The notes beneath the pieces are model-generated. The model made no database searches, was not told where the DNA came from, and was given only the letters and a program-made list of their open reading frames with translations. 64,000 nt of DNA from Crocinitomicaceae bacterium (lineage in GTDB: Bacteria > Bacteroidota > Bacteroidia > Flavobacteriales_D > Crocinitomicaceae). The stretch spans positions 1-64,000 of the forward strand of contig JABURP010000061.1 of the NCBI GenBank assembly GCA_014762645.1, given 5' to 3'. Made by a program: the position numbers and the translations under genes. Numbering within the stretch: position 1 is the first letter of the stretch; each line of letters opens with the position of its first letter. Below, piece by piece: positions 17,585-26,980 of the stretch.

Positions 17585-18991
17585 ATGGCTGACAAGGGAA
17601 GATTTGACGAAGAGTTTAGAGACAAAATAGCCACGGTAGATGAGAAGGGAAGACGTATTTGGATCTACCCCAAAAAACAACTCGGAAAATACTTTACGAA
17701 AAGAAGTATAGTAGCATATTTTCTTTTGGTCTTAATGTTCAGTGGTCCCTTTATTAAGATTAATGGAGAACCTCTGTTAATGATGAACATCATTGAACGA
17801 AAGTTCGTGATTTTTGGTCAAATTTTCTGGCCGGCTGATATTTTCATTTTTGCTATTGGAATGATTGCCTTTATCGTATTGGTGATTGTATTTACTGTTG
17901 TCTTCGGAAGGTTATTTTGCGGTTGGGTCTGTCCGCAAACCATTTTTATGGAGATGGTTTTTCGGCGAATAGAATATTGGATTGACGGAGACTGGAAACA
18001 GCAGGAAAAATTGGACAAAATGAAATGGAATGCGCATAAAATCTCAAAGCGTATTCTGAAATGGGGGATTTTTTGGGTAATCTCATTCATTATTGCCAAC
18101 ACCTTTCTGGCCTATATTGTAGGAATTGAAGAGTTACAGGCCATCATCACCGACTCTCCTGCTGATCATATTTCCAGTCTTATTGCAATCATCATTTTTA
18201 CCACCGTATTCTTTGCAGTCTTTGCATGGTTCAGGGAACAAGTATGTACAACAGTTTGTCCTTATGGTAGATTACAAGGTGTACTGCTAGATAAAAATTC
18301 GATAGTAGTAGCCTATGACCATAAAAGAGGGGAACAACGTGCCAAATTTAAGAAGAGTGAAGACCGCGAATCGGTTGGAAAAGGAGATTGTATTGACTGT
18401 CATCAATGCGTAAATGTATGTCCAACCGGAATTGACATAAGAAACGGAACCCAGATGGAATGCATCAACTGTACACTCTGCATGGACGCATGCGATTTTA
18501 TGATGGAAAATGTTGGTTTGGAAAAAGGTTTGATTCGCTATGATTCCGAAGAAAGCATCCGCACTCGAAAACCATGGAAGCTTACACGAAGAGCAAAAGC
18601 ATACGTAGCATTGATGATTGGGATAATAGGCCTACTTGCCACCTTAATTCTTACGAGAGATCCAATTGAAGCAACCATATTAAGAGTTAAAGGGAGTACA
18701 TACACGCAGGTTGATGAAGATACATATACCAATATTTTCAATGCCAGTTTTATGAACAAAACAAACAACGATCAGAACGTCCGGCTAGAAGTATTAAGCG
18801 GCAATGCAAGTGTTGAAATTATTGGGGGAGAATTTAAGCTGGAAAGAGGAGAGATTGAGAAAAAAGAACTCTTGGTAAGGATGGATATTAAGTACATAAC
18901 AGGGCCCAGAACTCCATTTACAATTGGAATCTATTCAGGAGACACCTTAATCGAAAAAGAAACGGTTGAGTTTTTTGGGCCTGGATTTTAA
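17585..18991 (+). CDS. ccoG: cbb3 oxidase accessory protein CcoG (4Fe-4S membrane protein)
   Basis: This encodes 468 residues. It has several membrane helices, an Fe-S/membrane motif CGWVCPQT (Cys112, Cys116), CTTVCPYG (Cys221, Cys225), and two 4Fe-4S clusters in CIDCHQCVNVCP (269-279) and CINCTLCMDAC (293-303). The C-terminal Ig-like domain of the family follows (about 370-468). CcoG is reported to reduce copper for oxidase assembly in Proteobacteria. It follows ccoP by 21 bp. Confidence 0.95.
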   Translation: MADKGRFDEEFRDKIATVDEKGRRIWIYPKKQLGKYFTKRSIVAYFLLVLMFSGPFIKINGEPLLMMNIIERKFVIFGQIFWPADIFIFAIGMIAFIVLVIVFTVVFGRLFCGWVCPQTIFMEMVFRRIEYWIDGDWKQQEKLDKMKWNAHKISKRILKWGIFWVISFIIANTFLAYIVGIEELQAIITDSPADHISSLIAIIIFTTVFFAVFAWFREQVCTTVCPYGRLQGVLLDKNSIVVAYDHKRGEQRAKFKKSEDRESVGKGDCIDCHQCVNVCPTGIDIRNGTQMECINCTLCMDACDFMMENVGLEKGLIRYDSEESIRTRKPWKLTRRAKAYVALMIGIIGLLATLILTRDPIEATILRVKGSTYTQVDEDTYTNIFNASFMNKTNNDQNVRLEVLSGNASVEIIGGEFKLERGEIEKKELLVRMDIKYITGPRTPFTIGIYSGDTLIEKETVEFFGPGF

Positions 18992-19003
18992 AATTAAAAC
19001 ACT

Positions 19004-19435
19004 ATGAACTGGGGAAAAGGAATAACAATTGGAATAGTCTTATTTGTAGGGTTTATCCTGAGTTTTGTCTATCGTGCATTCCAGCAGGATTTTGACCTTG
19101 TACGAGATGATTATTATGAACACGAAGCTCATTTTGAAACGGAAAAGATAAATCGATCCAACTACGATCACCTGGAAGAAAAAATAGAAATCACTCAACG
19201 GGAAAAAGGGGTATGTTTTCAGTTCCCGTCCAACATCTCGTCCACCACCAAAGGCACCATTGAATTTTATCGGCCAGATGGGAAGATTTATGACAGAACG
19301 TTCGATTTAGAGTTGGATCAAAATAACCAACAATGGTTAGATTATGAGCATTTCGTAGAAGGATATTACGACGTTACGATCACCTGGAACAAAGATCAAA
19401 GAGGTTATATGTTTGAAGATAATATTCAGTTTTAA
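19004..19435 (+). CDS. ccoH: CcoH/FixH-family protein
   Basis: This encodes 143 residues: one N-terminal membrane helix (GITIGIVLFVGFILSFVYRAF), the conserved DLVRDDYYEHE segment following it, and a periplasmic beta-rich domain. This is the FixH layout; the protein supports cbb3 assembly or stability. It is coupled to the next gene by TAATG at 19433-19437. Confidence 0.9.
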   Translation: MNWGKGITIGIVLFVGFILSFVYRAFQQDFDLVRDDYYEHEAHFETEKINRSNYDHLEEKIEITQREKGVCFQFPSNISSTTKGTIEFYRPDGKIYDRTFDLELDQNNQQWLDYEHFVEGYYDVTITWNKDQRGYMFEDNIQF

Positions 19436-20124
19436 TGTTGTGGTCTGCACTCATATTAGGACTATTGGGTAGTTGGCATTGTGTAGCCATGTGCGGACCA
19501 ATTGCTGTTATGGTGCCTGGTTCAAAAGGCAAGAATAAGTGGATAGCTATGGGACTATACCATTTAGGAAAAATAACTAGTTATGTTCTAATTGGTGCAT
19601 TCTTTGGTTTGTTCACAGCTTTCATTACTTCATTTAAAATACAGGCAGTTATTACCATTTCTGCCGGCATTCTGTTCGGTATCATTGCATTTGCTCCGGC
19701 TATACTTAATTACATTGAAAAAAAGGGATTCAAATTCTTTAACAGTGTGATTCACTTTAAAAACAAGCTCGCAAATTCCCTGAATAAAAACAGTGCAGAA
19801 TATGGTTTGTACATTGGATTTTTTAATGGATTCATTCCCTGTGGAATGGTTTACATGGCAGCAATTGCCGCTATGGTTCAACCCTCTTTAATTGAAAGTT
19901 CACTGTATATGGTTCTTTTCGGACTGGGAACTGTTCCTTTACTCACGTTAGCCATGTACACCTCCGGATTTTTAAAAAGAAAATTATTAATGCGCTCCGT
20001 TTCGATTCGAACGGCGGCGTTAGTCTTCATAAGTATCTTTATGATCTGGAAAGGGATCTCCCACCTAAATACCCAAATCGAACAACCAAAAGAAGGTGAA
20101 AATTTCCAGATTTGTGCGTATTAA
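19435..20124 (+). CDS. Sulfite exporter TauE/SafE-like (DsbD-type) membrane protein
   Basis: This encodes 229 residues and about six membrane helices with two Cys motifs: HCVAMCGP (Cys16, Cys20) and FIPCGMVY (about 138). This DsbD-like family is habitually the last gene of Bacteroidota cco operons and is thought to move electrons or copper for cytochrome oxidase assembly. The automatic name sulfite exporter is probably misleading. It shares its TTAA stop (20121-20124) with the convergent hydrolase gene. Confidence 0.85.
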   Translation: MLWSALILGLLGSWHCVAMCGPIAVMVPGSKGKNKWIAMGLYHLGKITSYVLIGAFFGLFTAFITSFKIQAVITISAGILFGIIAFAPAILNYIEKKGFKFFNSVIHFKNKLANSLNKNSAEYGLYIGFFNGFIPCGMVYMAAIAAMVQPSLIESSLYMVLFGLGTVPLLTLAMYTSGFLKRKLLMRSVSIRTAALVFISIFMIWKGISHLNTQIEQPKEGENFQICAY

Positions 20125-21026
20125 TCTGCAAGGAAATTTCTCAGATATTCCTGAAATACTTTGAAGTTTTCAATATTGGGTGCATGTCCGGCTTTGGGAA
20201 CAACTTTTAATTCAGCTCCTATAAAATCTGCCAGTTTTTTACCTTGTGACAATGGAAAAACCTGATCGTGTTCACCCCAGATGACCAGTGATGGAAGATC
20301 ACCAATGGTGAAATCTTTTAAACGCTCTTTTTCTTCAGGTAATGTTGCCAACAATTGATATTGTTCCTCATGATTAAATGAAAAATATACCTCATACGTA
20401 TCTTTTAAAATACCTTTTGGGATTTTTCTGCTTTTATAAGTAGCAACATCAAAGAGCTCCTGCACATCTTTATAGTCACTTAACACAAAAATTTCCTGTA
20501 CTTCCTCCACATTTTCCTGTTCACATAAGGTATCGAGTAATGACACGTCATAGGTCATACCTGGTGAATCTACAATACAAACCTTTTGAAATAACTCCTT
20601 TTTAGCGTGAATCATACCCAAGGATACAAATCCACCATATGAAATACCAACCAAACTACAATTGGAAACTTTTCGGTGATCCAAAAGTGTGAGCATAGCA
20701 TCTACCTGAGAAGTTAAATTCGGCTCCATCTTACTGGTACTTCCTCCAAACCACAACAAATCAGGAACAATAACATGATAATCCTTAGCTAGGTCTAAAA
20801 TGGTTTTGTTCCACGTCATCTGACCATCTGCACCAAAGCCATGAATCAGAACTACAGTATCTCCTTCGCCACCCTCAAAATAACGAATGCTGTGATTGTC
20901 AGTTTGCAATACCTTTTCCTCAACGCCTTTTCTGCTGTACTTTTTTGTAAGACGTTCTTTGTTCCATTGAACCAGGTTACAGCCTAAAAATGAAAAACAG
21001 ATCAAAACAATTCCTAATTTTTTCAC
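20121..21026 (-). CDS. Alpha/beta hydrolase lipoprotein
   Basis: This encodes 301 residues. The lipoprotein signal ends at Cys16 (FSFLGC). The oxyanion region is LIHGFGADG, the nucleophile is Ser129 in GISYGG, and the catalytic His is His281 in KAGHAPNIE. The substrate is unknown. It lies 17 bp after ccoI on the same strand, so it is cotranscribed with the copper ATPase, but a link to oxidase biogenesis is only positional. Confidence 0.88.
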   Translation of the reverse strand: MKKLGIVLICFSFLGCNLVQWNKERLTKKYSRKGVEEKVLQTDNHSIRYFEGGEGDTVVLIHGFGADGQMTWNKTILDLAKDYHVIVPDLLWFGGSTSKMEPNLTSQVDAMLTLLDHRKVSNCSLVGISYGGFVSLGMIHAKKELFQKVCIVDSPGMTYDVSLLDTLCEQENVEEVQEIFVLSDYKDVQELFDVATYKSRKIPKGILKDTYEVYFSFNHEEQYQLLATLPEEKERLKDFTIGDLPSLVIWGEHDQVFPLSQGKKLADFIGAELKVVPKAGHAPNIENFKVFQEYLRNFLAD

Positions 21027-21043
21027 AGTGCAAAATTAGAACT

Positions 21044-23413
21044 TTATGCTAATCGGCGGGATTTTAAATTGATCATTATCGTTACAAAAAGTAAAACGGA
21101 TATAGAGCTCAACGGCATCAGAATTGCCGCAATAAGAGGTGTTAACTGTCCGGTGAGTGCAAAATAAAGACCCGTTAGGTTATAGAGTAAGGAAAAGCCA
21201 TAACTCATCCAGACTACTTTGCGTCCGTAATCAGTCAAACCTAAATATGTCAGCAATTTCCTCAGCTTCTTACCTTCTATAATTCCATCTGATGAAGGTG
21301 AAAATGTATGCACGTCATCCACAACTGCGAGACCGACATTTGCCTGTGCTAATGCACCTGCATCATTTAATCCGTCACCAATCATCATAACTTTTTTACC
21401 CGACTCCTGTAAGTGAGCTATGTACGCCATTTTATCTTCGGGTGACTGGTCAAAATACATCTCTGTGTCATCACCGATAATTTCACTTAATCGGCTTTTT
21501 TCTGAAGCATTATCACCGGAAAGTAAGTGAAGCTTGTACTTCTTCTTCAATGAGGATAAAAGATCAGCAATTCCCGGACGATACGCATTAGCAAATTCAA
21601 ACCTACCCAAATACTTATCGTTCCTGGTAATTATAACGCTTGTTTTACCTTGAATTTCCGGAATACCAATCCATTGAGCACTTCCCATTTTCCATTGAGC
21701 CCCTTCCACTTGAGCCTTTACACCTTTGCCTGAAAACTCTTCGAAATCATCAATATCTACCAGCATTGCAGATTTTTTAAAGTGCTTAAAAATACTTCTG
21801 CTCAGTGGGTGAGATGACTGATGCGCTATGGTGAATATAGCGTTGATATCTTCCGTTAATAAATCTTCGCCCTTCCAGATCACCTGAACATTATCAGTAA
21901 GTGTAAGTGTTCCCGTTTTGTCTAAAACAACATCATCAATATCATTCAATGGATCAATTACTTTTGAAGACCTGAGGTAAAATGATTTTCTACCCAATTG
22001 TCTGATGATATTACCGTGTGTAAATGGAACCGAAAGCGCAATGGCACAAGGACAGGCAACAATCAATACAGATGTAACAACAAATGGAGCCTTTTGTGGA
22101 TCTATTTGCAACCAAACAAACCCGGCAATAAGGGCAATTACTATAACAGCAATCGTGAAATAAGTACTTATGTTATCCGACAAGGAACGGCTTTCCTTTT
22201 CCTTATGAAATACAGGATTATTCCATAAGCGCGTCAAGTAGCTGTTCTCTACTTCCTTTACAACTTCAACTAGAATAGATGTACCGGTTTGTCTTCCACC
22301 TGCGTAAAGCGAATCTCCTTCTACCTTCCGCACCTCCGTTGATTCGCCGGAAACAAAACTATAATCTATTCTTCCTTTCCCTTCAATCAGGACAGCATCT
22401 GCCGGAATGAGTTCATTGTTCCGAATTAACAGGCGATCTCCGACAACTACTTTCTTGAGAGGAATAACCTCTTCATTTTCATCATTTTTTCTCGTGGCAG
22501 CAATTGGGAAATACGATTTGTAATCACGTTCAAAATTGATGGCTTTATAGGTTTTTTGCTGAAACCATTTACCAATTAGCAAGAAAAAAATCAGACCAGC
22601 AAATGAATCCAGATACCCTGCTCCTACTCCAGAAAAAATTTCATACAAGGATCGAAAATAAAGCGCAAAGATTCCCAATGTTATCGGTACATCTATATTA
22701 ATGTGCTTTGCTCTCAACGCCTTGAATGAGGATATTATATAATCCTTTGCTCCTACAAGCAAAACAGGAATAGAGAATAGAACATTGAGGTAATTAAAAG
22801 TGCGTTGAAAGTTTGAGAATGACTTGTCGATTCCAACATATTCTGGAAAACTCATCAACATGATGTTACCAAAGCAAAATCCAACAACACCAATTTGTAC
22901 AATTAAACGACGGTCACTTTTTTTGACCTTTCTACTGTCGTATTCTTGGAGTGAAATATCCGGGGGATATCCAATCGCTGAAAGTAATTCAGCCAATTCC
23001 ATTAAGGAGATTTCACCTTCTTTAAATGTGATCTCAGCCTCCCGATCGTTAAAATAAACTTCGCTTTGAATCACACCCGGATTAAGTTTATGTAGACGCT
23101 CTAATAACCACAAACAAGAGCTACAGTGAATTTGTGGTAAACTAAATCGAACTCTTGCAACTCCTTCATTGGAAAATAACAACAATCTGTTCCGAATTTC
23201 ATCTAACTCCAGAAACTTAAATTTACCGCCCAACTTTGACGCAACCTGAATACCAGGGTTAGCATTGAGATCATAGTACATATCCATGGCATTATCATGC
23301 AGGATGCTATATACCATTTTACAGCCTTCACAACAAAACACCTTATCATCAAGGCATATCTCTTCCTCGCACGCACTATTGCAGTGGTAGCATGTACTTA
23401 AGGCTCCGTCCAT
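21044..23413 (-). CDS. ccoI: Copper-translocating P1B-type ATPase for cbb3 oxidase assembly
   Basis: This encodes 789 residues. The N-terminal Cys-rich metal-binding segment (CYHCNSAC, CCEGC) typical of CcoI/FixI precedes an HMA domain with CSSC (97-100). Membrane helices follow, then the transport motif CPC (454-456), the phosphorylation site DKTGT (Asp498), the nucleotide-binding SSHPLS and the hinge MIGDGLNDAGAL. It exports Cu for the CuB centre of the oxidase. It is transcribed away from the PAS kinase gene across a 70-bp intergenic region that holds a CRP-like palindrome. Confidence 0.95.
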   Translation of the reverse strand: MDGALSTCYHCNSACEEEICLDDKVFCCEGCKMVYSILHDNAMDMYYDLNANPGIQVASKLGGKFKFLELDEIRNRLLLFSNEGVARVRFSLPQIHCSSCLWLLERLHKLNPGVIQSEVYFNDREAEITFKEGEISLMELAELLSAIGYPPDISLQEYDSRKVKKSDRRLIVQIGVVGFCFGNIMLMSFPEYVGIDKSFSNFQRTFNYLNVLFSIPVLLVGAKDYIISSFKALRAKHINIDVPITLGIFALYFRSLYEIFSGVGAGYLDSFAGLIFFLLIGKWFQQKTYKAINFERDYKSYFPIAATRKNDENEEVIPLKKVVVGDRLLIRNNELIPADAVLIEGKGRIDYSFVSGESTEVRKVEGDSLYAGGRQTGTSILVEVVKEVENSYLTRLWNNPVFHKEKESRSLSDNISTYFTIAVIVIALIAGFVWLQIDPQKAPFVVTSVLIVACPCAIALSVPFTHGNIIRQLGRKSFYLRSSKVIDPLNDIDDVVLDKTGTLTLTDNVQVIWKGEDLLTEDINAIFTIAHQSSHPLSRSIFKHFKKSAMLVDIDDFEEFSGKGVKAQVEGAQWKMGSAQWIGIPEIQGKTSVIITRNDKYLGRFEFANAYRPGIADLLSSLKKKYKLHLLSGDNASEKSRLSEIIGDDTEMYFDQSPEDKMAYIAHLQESGKKVMMIGDGLNDAGALAQANVGLAVVDDVHTFSPSSDGIIEGKKLRKLLTYLGLTDYGRKVVWMSYGFSLLYNLTGLYFALTGQLTPLIAAILMPLSSISVLLFVTIMINLKSRRLA

Positions 23414-23447
23414 GTTACAAAATTCGTGTATTTTTCTTTAAATTATA

Positions 23448-23461
23448 CTGATATTTGTCAT
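23448..23461. promoter_or_regulatory. CRP/FNR-like palindrome CTGATATTTGTCAT between ccoI and the PAS kinase gene
   Basis: It has a TGA-N6-TCA core with imperfect flanks, in the middle of the divergent 70-bp intergenic region. It overlaps a one-mismatch -7 element (GATATTTG, 23450-23457) for the kinase gene, so binding there could act as feedback or repression. It is weak alone but matches the pattern of the other three sites in this cluster. Confidence 0.35.
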
Positions 23462-23483
23462 TTGATAAGCTTATATTTATCGC

Positions 23484-24998
23484 GTGAAAATATCCAGTCT
23501 TGAAGGCATATATAAAGTTCTGTTCGACACAATTGCTGAAGGGTTACTTATTGTAAACAGTGAGGGGAACATTGTGATGGCTAATCCCAGCGCATGTGAG
23601 ATGTTTTTATGCGAGCAAGATCACATTATCGGTGTTAAGGTAGAAGAGTTGGTTCCCATGCCTTCAAGAAAAAAGCATGTGAAGCTGCGTGAAGAGTATC
23701 AAAAGGATCCGCATGCCAGGCAAATGGGACAAAACATCAATTTACAAGCTGTCAGAAGAGACGGTAGTCATTTTGATGTTGAGATTAGCTTGAACCATTT
23801 TAGGTCAGAAGGTGAATTGTTTATTCTTGCCATGCTGACGGATATTACTGAGAGAATTGAACAGGAAAAACACATCCGCCATTTAAATGCCACATTAGAA
23901 GAGAAAGTAGAGGAACGAACTAAGCAGGTTCTTGAAAGTCAGAAATTGTACTCTGCCATTGCCCGGAATTTCCCCAATGGAACGATCAATGTATTTGACA
24001 GGGATTTGCGATACATTTTCGTGGAAGGATTGGAACTACAGGAGCTTGGTGTGAGCAAGGATAAGCTTATTGGTACGTGTTACCTTGACCGGATATCCCA
24101 GGAGATAAGACCAACCATTGAAAAAGAATTGGCTGAAGTATTTCACGGACAATCCAAACTCTTCGAACTGCAGCATCAGGGAGAAACGTATAAAATAAAT
24201 GCTGTACCTCTATCAGATGACAAACACAGCATTGATAAAATTCTTGTCGTTGAAGAGAACATCTCTTTACAAAAAGAAATTGAGGTACAACGAGAAGCAG
24301 CACTTCAAAAAGAAAAGCAGTTAAATGAACTGAAATCTCGTTTTGTTTCAATGGCTTCTCATGAATTCAGAACTCCTTTGAGTACTGTGCTGTCTTCAGT
24401 TTCCCTTATTGAAAAATATATTGAACGAGGACAAACAGATAAAACAGAAAAGCACATAAAACGAGTAAAAGGTGCTGTTGCCAGTCTTACTGAAATACTT
24501 AACGACTTTCTTTCTGTTGAAAAACTTGAAAGTAATAAAGATGTTGTTAAAAAAGTACACTTTAATTTCTGTGACTTTGTTGAGGATATGGTGGAGGAAA
24601 TGCGAACAATCTGCAAAAAAGGCCAGAAGATCAAACTTGATATTATTGGAGATTGTACCGATATTGAAGCGGATCCCAAAATTCTGAAAAATGTATTGTA
24701 TAATTTGATCTCCAATGCTATAAAATATTCCGGAGAAGGTCAAACCATTTATTTTACGAATAAAATTAGCGACTCAGAACTTAAAATAGAAGTTCGGGAT
24801 GAAGGTATCGGTATTCCTGATGAAGACCAACAAGACCTGTTTGGCCGATTCTTTAGAGCAAAAAATGTAATTAATATCAAGGGAACAGGACTGGGACTAA
24901 ATATTGTAAAAAAATATATTGAAGCGTTGGGTGGTAGTATTTCTTTCAAAAGCAAGTTAAATGAAGGGAGTACGTTTATCGTTGAAATACCCTTATAA
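23484..24998 (+). CDS. Cytosolic PAS-PAS sensor histidine kinase (FixL-like)
   Basis: This encodes 504 residues, starts with GTG and has no membrane helix. PAS1 (about 8-125) resembles the FixL haem PAS: His65 in RKKHVKLREEY aligns with the FixL haem-ligand His, Tyr72 and the DPH (75-77) with following residues, and RRDGSHF with RRDGTTF. A coiled coil (about 126-155) leads to PAS2 (about 155-262). The kinase core has the H-box SHEFRTPLS (His293), N-box SNAIKYSG, G1 DEGIGIPD, F FGRFF and G2 GTGLGLNI. Its response regulator starts 13 bp downstream. Oxygen sensing is inferred; many non-haem PAS domains also keep a His here. Confidence 0.9.
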   Translation: MKISSLEGIYKVLFDTIAEGLLIVNSEGNIVMANPSACEMFLCEQDHIIGVKVEELVPMPSRKKHVKLREEYQKDPHARQMGQNINLQAVRRDGSHFDVEISLNHFRSEGELFILAMLTDITERIEQEKHIRHLNATLEEKVEERTKQVLESQKLYSAIARNFPNGTINVFDRDLRYIFVEGLELQELGVSKDKLIGTCYLDRISQEIRPTIEKELAEVFHGQSKLFELQHQGETYKINAVPLSDDKHSIDKILVVEENISLQKEIEVQREAALQKEKQLNELKSRFVSMASHEFRTPLSTVLSSVSLIEKYIERGQTDKTEKHIKRVKGAVASLTEILNDFLSVEKLESNKDVVKKVHFNFCDFVEDMVEEMRTICKKGQKIKLDIIGDCTDIEADPKILKNVLYNLISNAIKYSGEGQTIYFTNKISDSELKIEVRDEGIGIPDEDQQDLFGRFFRAKNVINIKGTGLGLNIVKKYIEALGGSISFKSKLNEGSTFIVEIPL

Positions 24999-25011
24999 TT
25001 TGTATTGAATA

Positions 25012-26073
25012 ATGAGTAAAAAAATTGTTTTAATCGAAGATAATCCTGAAATGCGAGAAAACATTCAGGAAATTTTAGAATTGGCTGATTATGACGTATC
25101 TGCTGCTGAAAATGGGAAAAAAGGAGTTGATCTTGTTAAGGAAGTAAAACCCGATCTTATTTTATGTGATATTATGATGCCTGAATTGGATGGATATGGC
25201 GTCTTACACATGGTTTCCAGAAATCCAGAGACAGCAAGTATTCCATTCATTTTCCTAACAGCTAAATCTGAAAAAGATGATTTTAGAAAAGGGATGAACA
25301 TGGGGGCAGATGATTACCTCACAAAGCCTTTTGATGATATCCAGCTTCTTGACGCAGTAGAAAAAAGAATGCGTAGAATTGAACAGCTTTCATCCGAGTT
25401 TGGCGGTTCAGTGAAAGAACTTAACGAATTTTTAGATCAAAGTGGAGTTGATTCTCTTGAAACGCTCAAAAAATCTGAACGCATTAAAAAATTTCAAAAG
25501 AAGGATACCATATATTTTGAAGGAGATTATCCCGGGTTTCTTTATTTCATTAAGTCAGGAAAAGTAAAGACCAGTAAGATGAATGAAGATGGTAAGGACT
25601 TTGTAACTGGCTTATACAAAGAAGGAGACTTTATTGGGTACATGGCATTAATCAAAGACAACTCGTACGAAGAAACCGCCATTGCACTTGAAGAAAGTGA
25701 ATTAGCAATGATTCCTCGCGAAGATTTTATTCAGTTGCTTAATTCTTCTAAAGAGGTGTCTTCGAAATTTATTAAAATGTTGGCCGGCTCAATTACAGAA
25801 AAGCAGGATGAACTGTTAAACCTCGCTTATGACTCTGTTAGAAAAAGAGTAGCAGACGCCTTGTTGAAATTATTGGAGACATACAGAAAAGAAGAATCTA
25901 CTGACGAATTTACCATGTCTATTTCACGTGATGACCTGGCTTCTATTGTTGGTACTGCAACTGAATCTGTAATTCGTACGCTATCTGAATTCAAAGCAGA
26001 CGGTTATATTGCCATAAAAGGCTCAAATATTACCATTTTGAACGAAGAGGAACTGAGAAACTTTAGATTCTAG
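25012..26073 (+). CDS. Response regulator with CRP/FNR-type output (REC-cNMP-HTH)
   Basis: This encodes 353 residues. The receiver domain (about 1-122) has Asp10, the phosphoacceptor Asp53 (LCDIMMPE) and Lys105 (LTKPF). A cyclic-nucleotide-type beta-roll fills about 150-265 and a CRP winged helix about 270-350. The recognition helix TESVIR (317-322) keeps the Glu and Arg (318, 322) that read TGA/TCA half-sites in CRP/FNR. It has no FNR-type Fe-S cysteines, so the oxygen signal must come from the partner kinase. The stop shares CTAG (26070-26073) with the convergent usp gene. Confidence 0.93.
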   Translation: MSKKIVLIEDNPEMRENIQEILELADYDVSAAENGKKGVDLVKEVKPDLILCDIMMPELDGYGVLHMVSRNPETASIPFIFLTAKSEKDDFRKGMNMGADDYLTKPFDDIQLLDAVEKRMRRIEQLSSEFGGSVKELNEFLDQSGVDSLETLKKSERIKKFQKKDTIYFEGDYPGFLYFIKSGKVKTSKMNEDGKDFVTGLYKEGDFIGYMALIKDNSYEETAIALEESELAMIPREDFIQLLNSSKEVSSKFIKMLAGSITEKQDELLNLAYDSVRKRVADALLKLLETYRKEESTDEFTMSISRDDLASIVGTATESVIRTLSEFKADGYIAIKGSNITILNEEELRNFRF

Positions 26074-26927
26074 TCATATTCCAATGAGAGTATAGGAAGT
26101 TTTGCCTGCTCTACTAATTCCTTGGAAATACTTCTGTGAAATAAACGATCAAAAAAGCCGGTGTGTTTAGGAAGTATAACAAGTAAATCAGCAGATTTCT
26201 CATTGCAATATTTAGTTACCTCCTCTGCCACATCATTTCCTGCTACACTTGAGTGGTGTGCATTTTCAATTTTTATTCCTGTGTGATTCCAATCAACATG
26301 TTTACCATTCCTTTCAACAGAGAACAAGGTAATTTCTGAATTAAACTGCTTGTGGAGTTTTTCTATCGGTGCTAACACCTCCGTATTCTCGAGTTCCTGT
26401 CCATCTGTTGCAAAAACGATTTCTTTGAAGCCATTAAATTGACAGTCCGGCGGAACTGAAATTACCGGAATAACGGTGGCACGAATCACAGTTGATGCGA
26501 CACTTCCAAAAAGCACGGCGTCGACACCTGATGCTCCTTTTGTACCCATCACCACTAAATCACTTTCTACTAGCCGTTTGAGACGCTTAATAGCATCTAC
26601 CGGACTTCCAAAAATTGAATGTGATTTAATAGTAAGATTTAAATCAGGAAAAGTTTCCTTGATCCAATTCAATTCATCTGTTAATCCCTGTTCAGATTCT
26701 TTCGCCAGCATTTCATTCAAATCCAACAATGTTGCAGATGATGTCCTGGCATAATACGCGTTCACCAGATGATACTCCACTTGATCACCAAAAGCATCAA
26801 TTGCATACTTTATGGCATTTCTGGCCGGTTCAGAAAAATCCGACAATAAAATTATAGATTTTACTTTTTCCACATTTTCATTTTTGGCGGTGATTTCACT
26901 CTTCTTCAAGTCGCTGTCATCAAACAT
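26070..26927 (-). CDS. Second tandem-domain universal stress protein
   Basis: This encodes 285 residues with two Usp domains. The first has the ATP-binding signature GTKGASGVDAVLFGSVAS. The start at 26927 follows family layout with an N-terminal extension of about 20 polar residues. It is a distant paralogue of the 12855-13682 protein (both end in a short second domain with LW/FDRLFHRS-type motifs before the last strand). An FNR-like site lies about 50 bp upstream of its predicted transcript start. Confidence 0.92.
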   Translation of the reverse strand: MFDDSDLKKSEITAKNENVEKVKSIILLSDFSEPARNAIKYAIDAFGDQVEYHLVNAYYARTSSATLLDLNEMLAKESEQGLTDELNWIKETFPDLNLTIKSHSIFGSPVDAIKRLKRLVESDLVVMGTKGASGVDAVLFGSVASTVIRATVIPVISVPPDCQFNGFKEIVFATDGQELENTEVLAPIEKLHKQFNSEITLFSVERNGKHVDWNHTGIKIENAHHSSVAGNDVAEEVTKYCNEKSADLLVILPKHTGFFDRLFHRSISKELVEQAKLPILSLEYD

Positions 26928-26980
26928 AACTCTTGATTAGTAATATTAAGACAAAAATCACCACATTCTCGCCGTAAAGC

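Noticed and set aside
19435-20124. Naming the gene a sulfite exporter
   Set aside because: The Cys motifs and the cco operon position fit the DsbD-like oxidase-assembly subgroup better than sulfite export.
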